This document shows, piece by piece, positions 51,409 through 61,330 of a stretch of DNA of 64,000 bases; the first letter of the stretch is position 1; each line of letters begins with the position of its first letter. Where the stretch lies: contig NZ_MVHU01000002.1 in NCBI RefSeq assembly GCF_002086285.1, positions 1 through 64,000 of the forward strand. Direction: 5' to 3'. The notes under the pieces are model-generated. The model saw only the letters and a list, made by a program, of their open reading frames with translations, was not told the origin of the DNA and did not search any database. The DNA comes from Mycolicibacter kumamotonensis (GTDB lineage Bacteria; Actinomycetota; Actinomycetes; Mycobacteriales; Mycobacteriaceae). The translations under genes and the position numbers were made by a program.

Positions 51409-51891
51409 CTAGGACGTCAGGACTTGCGGCGCAAGTTCTTTGAGCATGGTGTTGGCCCACTCCATCTGCCGCAGTGTCTCCGGGTGGCACTGGGTAGCAA
51501 GCTCGAGCAGGTCGGTGTCGCGGGCGGCCTGGGCACCCTGGACGAGCAGCTCCCAGTCGACCGACACCGCGGCGGCGTGCAGGTACACGCTGCGCAGGTC
51601 GGCAAGCAGGAGCAGTCCTGGTTCGGGTCGCCGGCCGAGCGCCACGCTGGCCATCTTCCGCACCGACGACATGACCTGCCCGATCCGCGGGGGCGAATCG
51701 GCCAGCCGCACTCCATGACTCGTTCCGGCCTCCGTGATCCGTCGGACGTGGTCGTCCGACCAACCCGCGAGATCAGCGCAGAGGTGAAAGACGTCGTGGT
51801 CGGCCTGGTGCCGCTCCCCGACGCGCCGGAACCGCCTGCCCAGCGACGTTTCGGAGCGGTGCAGTTCCCGCAACGCGAGGTCGAGTTTCAC
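51409..51891 (-). CDS. Helical protein co-translated with the molybdoenzyme, function unknown
   Basis: 160 aa. It is mainly amphipathic helices: LALRELHRSETSLGRRFRRV, ERHQADHDVFHLCADLAGW, LLADLRSVYLHAAAVSVDWE, AARDTDLLELATQCHPETLR. The His and Glu positions and length would suit a ferritin-like or four-helix bundle, but I see no clear diiron motif. It overlaps the stop of the molybdopterin oxidoreductase by four bases, so it may be a maturation or partner protein of that enzyme. No family recognised. Confidence 0.7.
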   Translation of the reverse strand: MKLDLALRELHRSETSLGRRFRRVGERHQADHDVFHLCADLAGWSDDHVRRITEAGTSHGVRLADSPPRIGQVMSSVRKMASVALGRRPEPGLLLLADLRSVYLHAAAVSVDWELLVQGAQAARDTDLLELATQCHPETLRQMEWANTMLKELAPQVLTS

Positions 51892-54218
51892 CAGCCGCTC
51901 CGGTCTGCGTTGGCACCCCGGCTGATGCGCACCACCGAAGTCTTGAAGTGTGGCTGTTTGGACACGGGGTCCCAGTCGGTGATGGTCAGTTCATTGGCCG
52001 CGCGATGGTGGCCGTCGTCGTCGGCGTCCCAGTAGCCGTAGTGAAACGGCAAGAACGCCACCCCGTCCCGGATGCCGCCCACCTGGGCGCGGGCCTGCAC
52101 GCAGCCGCGCGGCGAGCGGATGACGGCCAGGTCTCCGTCCCGGATCCCGCGACGGCCGGCATCGCCGGCCGACAGTTGTACCCACACCTGCGGTGCCGCG
52201 TCGTTGAGTTGAGGCGCGCGACCGGTCTTGGTGCGGGTATGGAAGTGATAGACGGTGCGGCCGGTCGTCAGCCACAGTTCGTCGTCGTCGACAGGCCGCT
52301 CATGCGGTGGGGTGTAACCGGCGGGCCGCAGCATCGCCTTGCCGTCCGGGTTGGCTGCGCGATACTGGGTGGGTTCGATCGAGCCGCCGGTGATCAGATC
52401 TTTGCCGTAGCTCTCGCAGTCGTCCGGCTTACTCCAGAACTCGCCGTCGGTATACAAGCGTTCGGTGCCGTCGGGATGCTCAGCGTTGCACGGCCATTGG
52501 ATGCCACTGCTGCCGCGCAGCTTCTCATAACTCAATCCGGTGTAGTCGCAAGGGCGGCCCGCACTGCACCGCTTCCAGGCCTCGAACGTCGCCTCCGGGT
52601 CTCGCCATGCGATCAGCGGGGCGCCGTCGGAATCGCGGAAGTCCATCCGCTCGGCGTAGTCGCAGAAGATCTCCAGGTCGGGGCGGGCCTGCCCGGGAGG
52701 GTCCACCGCCTTATCGGAGATGTGCACCGTGCGGTCGGCATTGGTGAACACTCCGGTCTTCTCACCCCATGCCGCGGCCGGCAGTACGACGTCGGCGAGT
52801 TCGGCGGTCTCGGTCGCGAAGATGTCCTGCACCACCAGAAACAGCCGGGTCTGTCCGAGGATGTGCCGGATGCGGCGCAACTCCGGCAGCGACACCGCCG
52901 GATTGGTGGCGCTGACCCAGAGCATCCGCAGGGTGCCCTGCTCGGCGAAACGCAACATCTGCATGGCGTGCGTCGGCTCCGAGTAGTGCGGGATCGTGGC
53001 GATGTCGACATTCCACAACCGGGCCAACTCGGCGACGTGGCCGTCATTGCGCCAATTGCGGAAGCCGGGCAGGTCGCCATTGGCGCCGCACTCCCGGGTG
53101 TTCTGCGCGGTCGGCTGCCCGTTCATCTGCAGAATGCCGGCACCCGGGCGGCCGAGCATGCCGCGGATCACGTTGAGGTTGTTGACCGCAACCGCCGCCG
53201 CGGTGGCCTGATGGGATTGGTAGAACCCCTGCAGCACAGTCGACAGCAGCCGCTGGGCGTGGCCGATTATCTCCGCGGCGCGTCGCAGGTCGTCGGCCGC
53301 GACATCGCAGATCGTCGCCACCCGCTCGGGCGGGTATTCGGCGACGCACGCCGCCAACGCGTCGTAACCGACGGTGTGGGCGGCGATGTAGTCGTGGTCC
53401 ACCCAGTCGTGCGCGATCACCTCGTGCAGCAGGCCGTTCATCAACGCCAGATTGGTCCCGGGAACCGGTGCCAGGTGCACCGTCGCCTCCTTGGCGACCG
53501 GGGTCTCGCGCGGGTCGACGCAGATGATTTGCGGCGGGTTCGCGCCGGCCAGCCGGTCCAGCATCCGTGACCACAGCACGGTCTGGGTCTCGGCCACGTT
53601 GTGGCCGTAGAGCGCGATCACGTCGGCGTGGTCGACGTCGGTGTAGGAGCCGGGCTGGCCGTCGCAGCCGAATGTCTCCTTCAGCGCCCATTCCGCGGTG
53701 GCGGTGCACAGCCGGGTGTTGCCGTCGATGTGGTTGGTGCCCAGCCCGGCGCGGGCGATCACCCCGAGCGTGTAGTACTCCTCCAGCATCAGCTGACCGC
53801 TGGTGTAGAACCCGATCGAACCGGGCCCGGCATCGCGCAGCAGCGCCTTGGTGGTCGCCACGATCCGATTCATCGCCGTGTCCCAATCGGATTCGACCAG
53901 ACGCCCGCCGTCACGCACCAGCGGCACCGTCAACCGATCGGGGGAGTTGTTGGCCTGCCAACCGAACAGGTCCTTCGGGTCGACCCGCCCGTGGTTGACC
54001 CGGTCGGCACGGCGTCCGCGCACCTCGGCGATCCGGCCGTTGTGGCTGGCGATGTCGATTCCGTCGCCGTTGGAATGCAACACAGCCGCCGACTGCGTCC
54101 AGTCCACCGCCTCGGGATCGAGACCCTCGGCCAGCTCGGTGTCCACCCGGTCGGGCCACCTCTGCCCCGCGGCATAGGGCGTGCGGGCACCCCACGGCTC
54201 CGCGATGCGGTCGGTCAT
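51888..54218 (-). CDS. Nitrate-reductase-like molybdopterin oxidoreductase lacking the N-terminal Fe-S cysteines
   Basis: 776 aa, the length of NarB/FdhF-like enzymes. Bis-MGD domains: HGRVDPKDLFGWQANN, GPGSIGFYTSGQLMLEEYYT, the probable Mo ligand in DGNTRLCTATAEWAL (Cys 171), VIALYGHNVAETQTVLWSR, GRPGAGILQMNGQPTAQNTR, TNPAVSLPEL, VVLPAAAWGEKTGVFTNADR and the C-terminal LWLTTGRTVYHFHTRTKTGR with ANELTITDWDPVSKQP. At the position of the usual CxxCxxxC that binds [4Fe-4S], residues 45, 48 and 52 are Ala, His and Asp (AVLHSNGD). The enzyme cannot hold that cluster with cysteine ligands. Substrate unknown. Confidence 0.88.
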   Translation of the reverse strand: MTDRIAEPWGARTPYAAGQRWPDRVDTELAEGLDPEAVDWTQSAAVLHSNGDGIDIASHNGRIAEVRGRRADRVNHGRVDPKDLFGWQANNSPDRLTVPLVRDGGRLVESDWDTAMNRIVATTKALLRDAGPGSIGFYTSGQLMLEEYYTLGVIARAGLGTNHIDGNTRLCTATAEWALKETFGCDGQPGSYTDVDHADVIALYGHNVAETQTVLWSRMLDRLAGANPPQIICVDPRETPVAKEATVHLAPVPGTNLALMNGLLHEVIAHDWVDHDYIAAHTVGYDALAACVAEYPPERVATICDVAADDLRRAAEIIGHAQRLLSTVLQGFYQSHQATAAAVAVNNLNVIRGMLGRPGAGILQMNGQPTAQNTRECGANGDLPGFRNWRNDGHVAELARLWNVDIATIPHYSEPTHAMQMLRFAEQGTLRMLWVSATNPAVSLPELRRIRHILGQTRLFLVVQDIFATETAELADVVLPAAAWGEKTGVFTNADRTVHISDKAVDPPGQARPDLEIFCDYAERMDFRDSDGAPLIAWRDPEATFEAWKRCSAGRPCDYTGLSYEKLRGSSGIQWPCNAEHPDGTERLYTDGEFWSKPDDCESYGKDLITGGSIEPTQYRAANPDGKAMLRPAGYTPPHERPVDDDELWLTTGRTVYHFHTRTKTGRAPQLNDAAPQVWVQLSAGDAGRRGIRDGDLAVIRSPRGCVQARAQVGGIRDGVAFLPFHYGYWDADDDGHHRAANELTITDWDPVSKQPHFKTSVVRISRGANADRSGW

Positions 54219-54226
54219 GTAACTGC

Positions 54227-54251
54227 GGTTACCCGTTTCTGGCCGCGGGTA
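54227..54251 (+). promoter_or_regulatory. SigF-type promoter of the PLP decarboxylase gene
   Basis: GGTTA, 15 nt, GGGTA. The -10 ends 10 nt before ATG 54262. The minus strand of this 43-bp gap also carries GGGTA but no matching -35 for the molybdoenzyme. Confidence 0.6.
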
Positions 54252-54261
54252 TGCGCCGGGT

Positions 54262-55722
54262 ATGGACCACCGCCGAGCACCCGTGTTGGAAGCGCTGGCC
54301 GACTACCACCGGTGCGGCCGGTACGGTTTCAGCCCGCCGGGGCACCGCCAGGGCCGCGGCGCCGACGAGCCGGTGCGTGCGGTGTTGGGGGGCGATCTGT
54401 TCCGTGCCGACGTGCTCGCCCGCGGTGGCCTGGACGACTGGCGCGCGGGCGGCGGTGTCCTGGCCGACGCCCAAGCACTGATGGCCGACGCGGTGGGTGC
54501 CGCGGCGACGTTCTTTTCCACCTGCGGCAGCTCACTGTCGGTACGTGCGGCGATGATGGCGGTGGCCGGTGGCGCCGACGGCGGGCTGCTGCTGCCGCGC
54601 GACAGCCACAAGTCGGTGGTGGGTGGCTTGATCTTCTCCGGTATCCAGCCGCGCTGGATCACGCCGCGCTGGGACGCCGACCGCCACTTTTCTCACCCGC
54701 CGTCACCCGAGCGGGTCGCCGGGGCATGGGAGGAACATCCCGACGCCGCGGGGGCGCTGATCATCAGCCCGTCACCGTACGGCACCTGCGCGGATCTGGC
54801 CGCCATCGCCGAGATCTGCCATGAGCGCGGCAAACCGCTGATCGTCGACGAGGCCTGGGGTGCGCACCTGCCCTTCCATCCCGACCTGCCGACCTGGGCG
54901 ATGAGCGCCGGCGCCGACATCTGCGTGGTCAGCGTGCACAAGATGGGCGCGGGATTCGAGCAGGGCTCGGTGTATCACGTGCAGGGCGACTTGGTCGACC
55001 GGGACCGGCTCAAGGCATGCGCGGATCTGTTGATGACCACCAGTCCCAGCGTGCCCATCTACGCGGCACTGGACGGCTGGCGACGAAACATGGTGGCCCA
55101 CGGGGGCGAACTGCTGGGCGCGGCACTGGGGTTGGCGCGCGAGGCGCGCCGGCGCATCGACGCGCTGCCCGACATCGAGGTGCTCGAAGACGTGCTGTTG
55201 GGGACGGAGGCCTCCCACGACCTGGACCGGCTGCAGGTACTGGTGGACGTGTCTGGAACCGGGACGTCGGGCTACCAGGCTCGCGACTGGCTGCGCGAAC
55301 ACCGTTGCCTCGATGTGGGTTTGGCCGATCACCGGCGCATCCTGGCCACCTTTTCCTTCGCTGACGGCGCGACCACTGCCGACCGGCTGGCGGAGGCTTT
55401 GCGCGGGTGGCGGACCGCCGCAGAGTCTTTCGATCCGCCCGCGCCGGTCCGGCTGCCCTCACCCGAGGAGCTGCAGCTGGAGACCGTCGCGCTGCCGCGG
55501 GACGCGTTCTTCGGCCGCACCGAGATGGTTGCCGCGGCAGACGCCGCGGGCCGGATTTCGGCCGAGCAGCTCACGCCGTATCCGCCCGGTATCCCGGCGG
55601 TGGTGCCGGGCGAGCGCCTCGACGCGGCCGTCATCGACTATCTGCGGTCCGGGCTGGCGGCCGGAATGGCGTTGCCCGACTCCGCCGATCCGGCGCTCGA
55701 ACACTTCCGGGTGGTCGCTTGA
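54262..55722 (+). CDS. Orn/Lys/Arg decarboxylase-type PLP enzyme
   Basis: 486 aa. Fold type I, group III decarboxylase: HRRAPVLEALADYHRCGRYGFSPPGHRQG, TFFSTCGSSLSVRAAMMAV, LLPRDSHKSVVGGLIFSG, LIVDEAWGAHLPFHPDLPTWA (PLP-binding Asp), and the Schiff-base region ICVVSVHKMGAGFEQGSVYH with Lys. The C-terminal small domain has LTPYPPGIPAVVPGERL. It resembles the mycobacterial SpeA-like Rv2531c family in part. The product would be a diamine such as cadaverine, putrescine or agmatine; the substrate cannot be told. SigF-type promoter. Confidence 0.9.
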   Translation: MDHRRAPVLEALADYHRCGRYGFSPPGHRQGRGADEPVRAVLGGDLFRADVLARGGLDDWRAGGGVLADAQALMADAVGAAATFFSTCGSSLSVRAAMMAVAGGADGGLLLPRDSHKSVVGGLIFSGIQPRWITPRWDADRHFSHPPSPERVAGAWEEHPDAAGALIISPSPYGTCADLAAIAEICHERGKPLIVDEAWGAHLPFHPDLPTWAMSAGADICVVSVHKMGAGFEQGSVYHVQGDLVDRDRLKACADLLMTTSPSVPIYAALDGWRRNMVAHGGELLGAALGLAREARRRIDALPDIEVLEDVLLGTEASHDLDRLQVLVDVSGTGTSGYQARDWLREHRCLDVGLADHRRILATFSFADGATTADRLAEALRGWRTAAESFDPPAPVRLPSPEELQLETVALPRDAFFGRTEMVAAADAAGRISAEQLTPYPPGIPAVVPGERLDAAVIDYLRSGLAAGMALPDSADPALEHFRVVA

Positions 55723-55734
55723 GGGCCGACGCGG

Positions 55735-55759
55735 GTTTTGCCGCCGGTCTGCCGGGGTA
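55735..55759 (+). promoter_or_regulatory. SigF-type promoter of the second hemerythrin gene
   Basis: GTTTT, 15 nt, GGGTA (or GGTTT with 16 nt). The -10 ends 10 nt before ATG 55770. Confidence 0.65.
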
Positions 55760-55769
55760 GCCCGTAGCC

Positions 55770-56333
55770 ATGGCACAGACGACTTTGCACAACCCGGTGG
55801 ACGTGGTCGATTTCCTCACCGCGCAGCACGAGCGGATCAAGACGCTCTTCGATGAGACGCTGCTGGCCGCCGGGGCTGAACGTGAAGAGTCCTTCGTGCG
55901 GCTGCGCCGGCTGCTGGCGGTCCACGAAACCGCCGAAGAGGAGATCGTGCACCCGCGCGCCGCCCGCGAACTCGACAACGGTCGCGACCTGATCAAGGCA
56001 CGCCTGGCCGAGGAGAAGCAGGCCAAGACGGCACTGAGTGAGCTGGAGAACGTCGATGTCGATTCGGAGTTCTTCACCGAGAAACTCCGTGAACTGCGCG
56101 ACGACGTGGCCGAGCACGCCGGCCACGAAGAGCGCGACGAATTCGCCGGGCTGCGCGCGGAACTCGACGACACCGAACTACAGCTGCTGGAACGCGCGGT
56201 CAAACTCGCCGAGTCCATCGCGCCGACCAGGCCGCACGCCGGGGTCGAGGGCGCGCTGGCCAATGCATTCGTCGGGCCGTTCGCCTCGATGGTGGACCGG
56301 GCACGCGACGCGATCCTGGGCTACGAGTCATGA
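55770..56333 (+). CDS. Hemerythrin HHE-domain protein, second copy
   Basis: 187 aa. HHE motifs are DFLTAQHERIKTLFDETLL, RLLAVHETAEEEIVHP (His-x3-Glu) and DVAEHAGHEERDEFAGL (His-x3-Glu). The C-terminal APTRPHAGVEGALANAF tail resembles that of the protein at 40241 (APTRPHPNAPSGGLAQN). Probable diiron protein of the SigF stress response. Its stop overlaps the start of a 51-aa membrane protein gene (ATGA). Confidence 0.92.
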   Translation: MAQTTLHNPVDVVDFLTAQHERIKTLFDETLLAAGAEREESFVRLRRLLAVHETAEEEIVHPRAARELDNGRDLIKARLAEEKQAKTALSELENVDVDSEFFTEKLRELRDDVAEHAGHEERDEFAGLRAELDDTELQLLERAVKLAESIAPTRPHAGVEGALANAFVGPFASMVDRARDAILGYES

Positions 56334-56485
56334 TCGCGCTGGGGCTGTTGCTGCTGATCCTGGGATTGGTCTTCGACGTCTACGTGCTGTGGGCGATCGG
56401 GATCGTCCTGCTGGTCGTCGGTGCGGTGTTCTGGTTGCTGGGGGCGGTCGGGCGCCCGGTGGCGGGCAGACGCTACTGGTACTGA
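56330..56485 (+). CDS. Small two-helix membrane protein (DUF6131-like)
   Basis: 51 aa. ATG 56330 overlaps the hemerythrin TGA by four bases. Nearly all of it is two hydrophobic helices (MIALGLLLLILGLVFDVYVL and WAIGIVLLVVGAVFWLLGAV) followed by a basic tail GRPVAGRRYWY. Mycobacterial genomes carry many such proteins, which I believe are annotated DUF6131. Function unknown. Confidence 0.78.
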   Translation: MIALGLLLLILGLVFDVYVLWAIGIVLLVVGAVFWLLGAVGRPVAGRRYWY

Positions 56486-56517
56486 GCGACACCGCCGGAA
56501 TCCGGGCGACTCGCCGG

Positions 56518-57468
<951 letters not shown>

Positions 57469-57720
57469 TCACGCAGACCCGAGAGCCAAGGCCTGCCGGC
57501 CGATGTGCGAGAGGGGAGGGATCGACACAGGGCCCATAAGGCTTTGGTTCCATACCTCGGCATCGTGAGATGCCGCGGGATGGCTGCCCTGCAGTCTGAA
57601 GACAGACACCTAACCTTCTTGTCTTAACAAAGTGCGGGACCGTTGTCCATAGACACCCCGCCCGAGAAAAAATTCAGAGAGGCGGTTTGAGCCGGCAGCG
57701 CGGTGGGCACCTCCACCGAC

Positions 57721-58425
57721 ATGTCCGCGCGTGTCTTCCTCTATTCCGTTGGCTCTGTGGCGATCGCGGCAACGGCCGCCGGTGCCGCAATCCTTTTCAC
57801 CCCCGGCGTGCCCGCCGCGAGCGCCCAGCCGTGTCCCGATACCGAGTTGGTGTTTGCGCGCGGAACCGGTGAGCCGCCCGGCGTCGGACCGACCGGGCAG
57901 GCGTTCGCCAACGCGCTCGGCGCGCGTCTGGCCCCCCACCCGTTGTCGGTCTACGCGGTCAACTATCCGGCCATCGACCAGTGGGACACCGGCGTCGACG
58001 GTATTCGGGACGCCGGTGCACACGTGGTCTCTCGGGCGACCGCGTGTCCCCAGACCAAGCTGGTGCTGGGCGGCTACTCGCAGGGGGCCGCGGTGATGGG
58101 CTTCGTGACCTCGGCGCAGGTGCCCGACGGTGTCGACCCGGCCACGGTGCCCAAGCCGCTGGATCCCGATGTCGCCGAACACGTGGCCGCGGTGGTGCTC
58201 TTCGCGATGCCCAACGAGCGGGCGATGAAATTCCTCAAGGAGCCCACGATCACGATCGGCCCCTCATACCAGGCCAAGACACTGCAGGTGTGCGCGCCCG
58301 AGGACGCGGTCTGCTCGGAGGGGCTGAGTTTCGCTGCGCACGACAGCTACGCCGGTGACGACGCAACGATGGTCGAACAGGGGGCCGACTTCGCTGCCCG
58401 CCGGCTGCAGAGCCGCCTGGGATAG
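57721..58425 (+). CDS. Cutinase-like serine esterase
   Basis: 234 aa from ATG 57721; GTG 57703 in frame would add six residues. A signal peptide ends near ASAQ (residue 33 or so). Cutinase motifs: CPDTELVFARGTGEPPGVGP, nucleophile LVLGGYSQGAAVMGFV, QVCAPEDAVCSEG with the Asp, and AAHDSYAGDD with the His. Two disulfides are likely from four conserved Cys. It is paralogous to 45082-45762. A weak SigF-like GGTTT, 16 nt, GGGCA is upstream. It runs in the same frame and direction into the decayed transporter gene. Confidence 0.9.
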   Translation: MSARVFLYSVGSVAIAATAAGAAILFTPGVPAASAQPCPDTELVFARGTGEPPGVGPTGQAFANALGARLAPHPLSVYAVNYPAIDQWDTGVDGIRDAGAHVVSRATACPQTKLVLGGYSQGAAVMGFVTSAQVPDGVDPATVPKPLDPDVAEHVAAVVLFAMPNERAMKFLKEPTITIGPSYQAKTLQVCAPEDAVCSEGLSFAAHDSYAGDDATMVEQGADFAARRLQSRLG

Positions 58426-59621
58426 ACCCTGACCGGCCGAAGGCTTCGGCGCCGGCGCTGGCGTCGTGATCAGATCCGGGTCTCCGATCCCGCGGAGGCC
58501 CGGCGCTCCATCCGCGGTACCGCCATCGGCAACTTCATGGAGTGGTACGACTTCGGCGTCTACGGGTATCTCGCCACCACGATCGCCCGGGTGTTCTACC
58601 CGGATGCCGGCGCCGGCAGCCTGATCGGCGCCTTCGGCACGCTGGCCGCGGCGTTCGCGATGCGTCCGGTCGGCGGTGTGGTGTTCGGCGCGTTGGGTGA
58701 CCGGATCGGACGAAAGCGCGTGCTGGTCACCACGCTGGTGCTGATGACGCTCGGCACTACCGCCACCGGATTGCTTCCCGGCTACCGTGCCATCGGCGTC
58801 GCGGCGCCGATCCTGCTCATCGCGACGCGGATGGCGCAGGGCTTCTCCGCCGGCGGCGAATACGTCGGGGCGATGGTCTACGTCGGCGAACAGGCCCCGG
58901 ATAAAAGACGCGGCATGATGGCCGGATTCTTGCCGATGAGTTCTCAGGCCGGTTATGTGGTCGGCGGGGCCCTGGTGACCGGGCTGCGGGCCGGGCTGGA
59001 CGACGCGGCCATGCTCAGCTGGGGCTGGCGAATCCCGTTGCTGCTCAGCGCACCGTTGGGGCTGGCTGCGCTCTACCTGCGGCTGCACCTGGACGAATCA
59101 CCGGTATTCCGGCAAGCTGACCACGGGCCGGGCGCCGGCGACGACTCTGCCGGGGCGCAACTGCGCCGCACCGCCGGGGCGTGGAGGCCGCTGGCGCTCT
59201 GCATCGCCTTGGTGCTGACCTACAACGTCACCGATTACCTTCTCACCGGCTATCTGCCCACCTACTTGCAGACCATCGCACGTATCCCGCCCACCCCCGG
59301 GCTGCTGCTGATCGTGCTGACGCTGCTGGTGATGATGGCCACCGTGGTGCCGGCGGCGGGATTGTCCGACCGCATCGGCGTCAAGCCGTTGCTGTGGGCC
59401 GGATCCGCCATGCTGGTGTCGCTCTCGATACCCGCGTTCGCTCTGATCCGCTCGGCCCGCAGCTATCCGGCGGTGTTTACCTGATGATCGCGGCCGGCGT
59501 CATCGGCGCACTGGCGCTGTTCTTCACCCCCGAGGTGGCGGGCAGACGCCTGCCAGGCGCGGGGCCCGCGGTGGAGAGCGAAGCGCGGGCCCGCGAGCTG
59601 GCTCAGGGGCGAGAGGCTTAG
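58426..59621 (+). pseudogene. Decayed MHS-family (ProP/KgtP-like) MFS transporter
   Basis: Coding similarity begins before any usable start: IRGTAIGNFMEWYDFGVYGYLA is the N-terminus of a metabolite:H+ symporter, and the codons upstream (RVSDPAEARRS) are typical, yet between the cutinase TAG (58423) and this point there is no ATG, GTG or TTG in frame. The frame then continues through GALGDRIGRKRVLVTTL, RMAQGFSAGGEYVGAM and LPTYLQTIARIPPT and stops at 59482. Similarity resumes in another frame at YLMIAAGVIGALALFF (last helix). About 80 residues that should lie between are missing, so there is an internal deletion with frameshift. The start may also have been lost by fusion or deletion next to the cutinase gene. 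Confidence 0.8.
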
Positions 59622-60052
59622 CGCGCCTGCCGTAACCCCTGCACGCCCGAGAGCGCGTCGGACACCGACGCGCTCGTCGGCAAGGCGTTGGTCGGATCGC
59701 AGATCCGCAGCAGGCGAGTCACCGCCGGCCCCGGCACCGTCGAGCAGTAGATCCGGGCGTCAGCGCACCGGGAGGTAATCGTCGTCAGCACCGAAAAGCC
59801 GGTGGTGCCAATAAATTCGAGGTCGCTGAGGTCCAGGACCAGCCATTCGCAGTACGCTGCGCACTGCTGCACGTAGTCGCCCAATGCATCGGCATTGGAG
59901 GCGTCGATCTCGCCATCCAGGCTGATCACCGCCCCCGCGCGTCCCCAACGGGTGACGCAGCGGGCGGTGTGGCTTTCCCAGGTATCGGCGACCGGGGCGG
60001 TATCTATTCGACGCGACGGCAACACCGACGCGCCCAATTTCAAGGCGGACAT
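59618..60052 (-). CDS. STAS-domain anti-anti-sigma-factor-like protein
   Basis: 144 aa. STAS fold: GAVISLDGEIDASNADALGDY, LVLDLSDLEFIGTTGFSVL and a C-terminal region. In SpoIIAA/RsbV proteins the site is Asp-Ser-Ser-Gly with phosphorylation on the first Ser; here it is Gly-Thr-Thr-Gly (82-85), so Thr 83 could replace the Ser. The presence of four Cys (residues 32, 64, 68 and around 94-103) recalls the redox-regulated RsfA of M. tuberculosis. It is a candidate antagonist of RsbW at 37113. Overlaps the 3' end of the transporter pseudogene by four bases. Confidence 0.85.
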   Translation of the reverse strand: MSALKLGASVLPSRRIDTAPVADTWESHTARCVTRWGRAGAVISLDGEIDASNADALGDYVQQCAAYCEWLVLDLSDLEFIGTTGFSVLTTITSRCADARIYCSTVPGPAVTRLLRICDPTNALPTSASVSDALSGVQGLRQAR

Positions 60053-60288
60053 TAAACCACTTCCATCAGTCGAAACTCGTACTGTGGATCGCGTCGATGC
60101 GAGTTACACCTTCACGGATGAGAGGCAGGGAGTCAGCCTCCCTGGCCTGCGTGGGTGACGCGTTCTCCGGGTGGCTGTTAACTCAACCTGTTGATGAACC
60201 TACGCCGATTACCGCGCCTGTGCAACGATTCAGTAACGGCCGCCGAAGAATCCCGCTGCGCAGCAAACCGTTTCCGGGGCCGCCCGGA
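60053..60288. other. Spacer between the STAS gene and the glycosyltransferase pair
   Basis: About 235 bp without a convincing gene. It must hold the promoter of the minus-strand STAS gene, but I see no clear SigF or SigA match on that strand. The plus-strand SigF-type promoter begins at 60289. Confidence 0.5.
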
Positions 60289-60313
60289 AGTTTAGAGCCC
60301 GGCGCCGCGGGTA
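60289..60313 (+). promoter_or_regulatory. SigF-type promoter of the glycosyltransferase pair
   Basis: AGTTT, 15 nt, GGGTA. The -10 ends 10 nt before ATG 60324. Confidence 0.6.
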
Positions 60314-60323
60314 ACCGCCGATT

Positions 60324-61313
60324 ATGGTGTTTCCGCAGACCACCAGGCGTTCCCTGCTCGTGTGGCACGTGCACGGCTCCTGGATGGATTCGTTCGTCGC
60401 CGGTGGGCACCGCTACCTCATTCCGGTCAACGCCCCACGCGACCCCGATGGCCGCGGACTGTGCGGACGCGACTGGCCCCGGGCGCGGGAGGTGCCCTTC
60501 GGCGACCTCCACGATCAAGAAATCGACCTGGTGGTGCTGCAGCGCCCGCACGAGGCCGAACTGGCCGCGCGACTGCTGGGCCGCCGGCCCGGAATCGACG
60601 TCCCCGCGGTCTACATCGAGCACAACACGCCCCGGCCGTTCGCGGTTCACAGCCGGCACCCGATCGCGGACCGCGACGACATCCCGCTGATCCACGTCAC
60701 CGACTTCAACCGGTTGATGTGGGACAACGGCCGCGCCACGACCATGGTCATCGACCACGGCATCGCCGATCCGGGACATCTCTACACCGGCGACATTGCG
60801 GCGGCGGGCGCCCTGATCGACGAACCGGTGCGGCGAGGGCGCGCGGTGGGCGCTGACCTGCTGGCCGCGTTCGGACAATCCGCACCGGTCGACGTCTGGG
60901 GGATCGGCACCGACGACCTCAACGACCCGGCGCACCGGTGCGCCGGGGTCACCGGCCACGGCGATCTGCGGGCCGGGCCGCTGATGAAGGAACTGGCCCA
61001 TCGGCGGGTCTATCTGCACACCGCGCGCTGGACGTCGCTGGGATTTACGCTGCCGCAAGCCATGTTCCTGGGCATGCCGGTGGTGGCCGTGGCCGCGACG
61101 ATGGCGCCGCTGGTGGTTCCGCCGGAGGCGGGCGTCGTCAGCGCCAACATCGACACGTTACGGGCGGCGCTGTCCGGGCTGGTCGCCGATCGCTACTTGG
61201 CCGAGGTGGTCGGCAAGGCGGCCCGCGACTACGCGACGGAACACTTCGGGCTCGAACGATTCCTGTGCGAATGGGACCGGGTCATCGAAGAGCAGTGCGC
61301 GGCGAGGCCGTGA
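60324..61313 (+). CDS. Glycosyltransferase family 4-like protein
   Basis: 329 aa. It starts LLVWHVHGSWMDSFVAGGHRYLIPV. GT-B-type features include VYIEHNTPRPFAVHSRHP, DVWGIGTDDL, and the nucleotide-sugar region TSLGFTLPQAMFLGMPVVAVAATMAPLVVPPEAGVVSAN split into blocks (Glu-x7-Glu is not clearly kept). It is followed after 17 bp by a second, more typical glycosyltransferase. Neither donor nor acceptor can be read; a surface or storage glycan made under SigF control is inference. Confidence 0.82.
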   Translation: MVFPQTTRRSLLVWHVHGSWMDSFVAGGHRYLIPVNAPRDPDGRGLCGRDWPRAREVPFGDLHDQEIDLVVLQRPHEAELAARLLGRRPGIDVPAVYIEHNTPRPFAVHSRHPIADRDDIPLIHVTDFNRLMWDNGRATTMVIDHGIADPGHLYTGDIAAAGALIDEPVRRGRAVGADLLAAFGQSAPVDVWGIGTDDLNDPAHRCAGVTGHGDLRAGPLMKELAHRRVYLHTARWTSLGFTLPQAMFLGMPVVAVAATMAPLVVPPEAGVVSANIDTLRAALSGLVADRYLAEVVGKAARDYATEHFGLERFLCEWDRVIEEQCAARP

Positions 61314-61330
61314 CCGTCGGGGAGGATCGC

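Noticed and set aside
54219-54261. A SigF promoter for the molybdoenzyme on the minus strand
   Set aside because: GGGTA is present at the right place but no GGTTT-like box lies 15-17 nt upstream.
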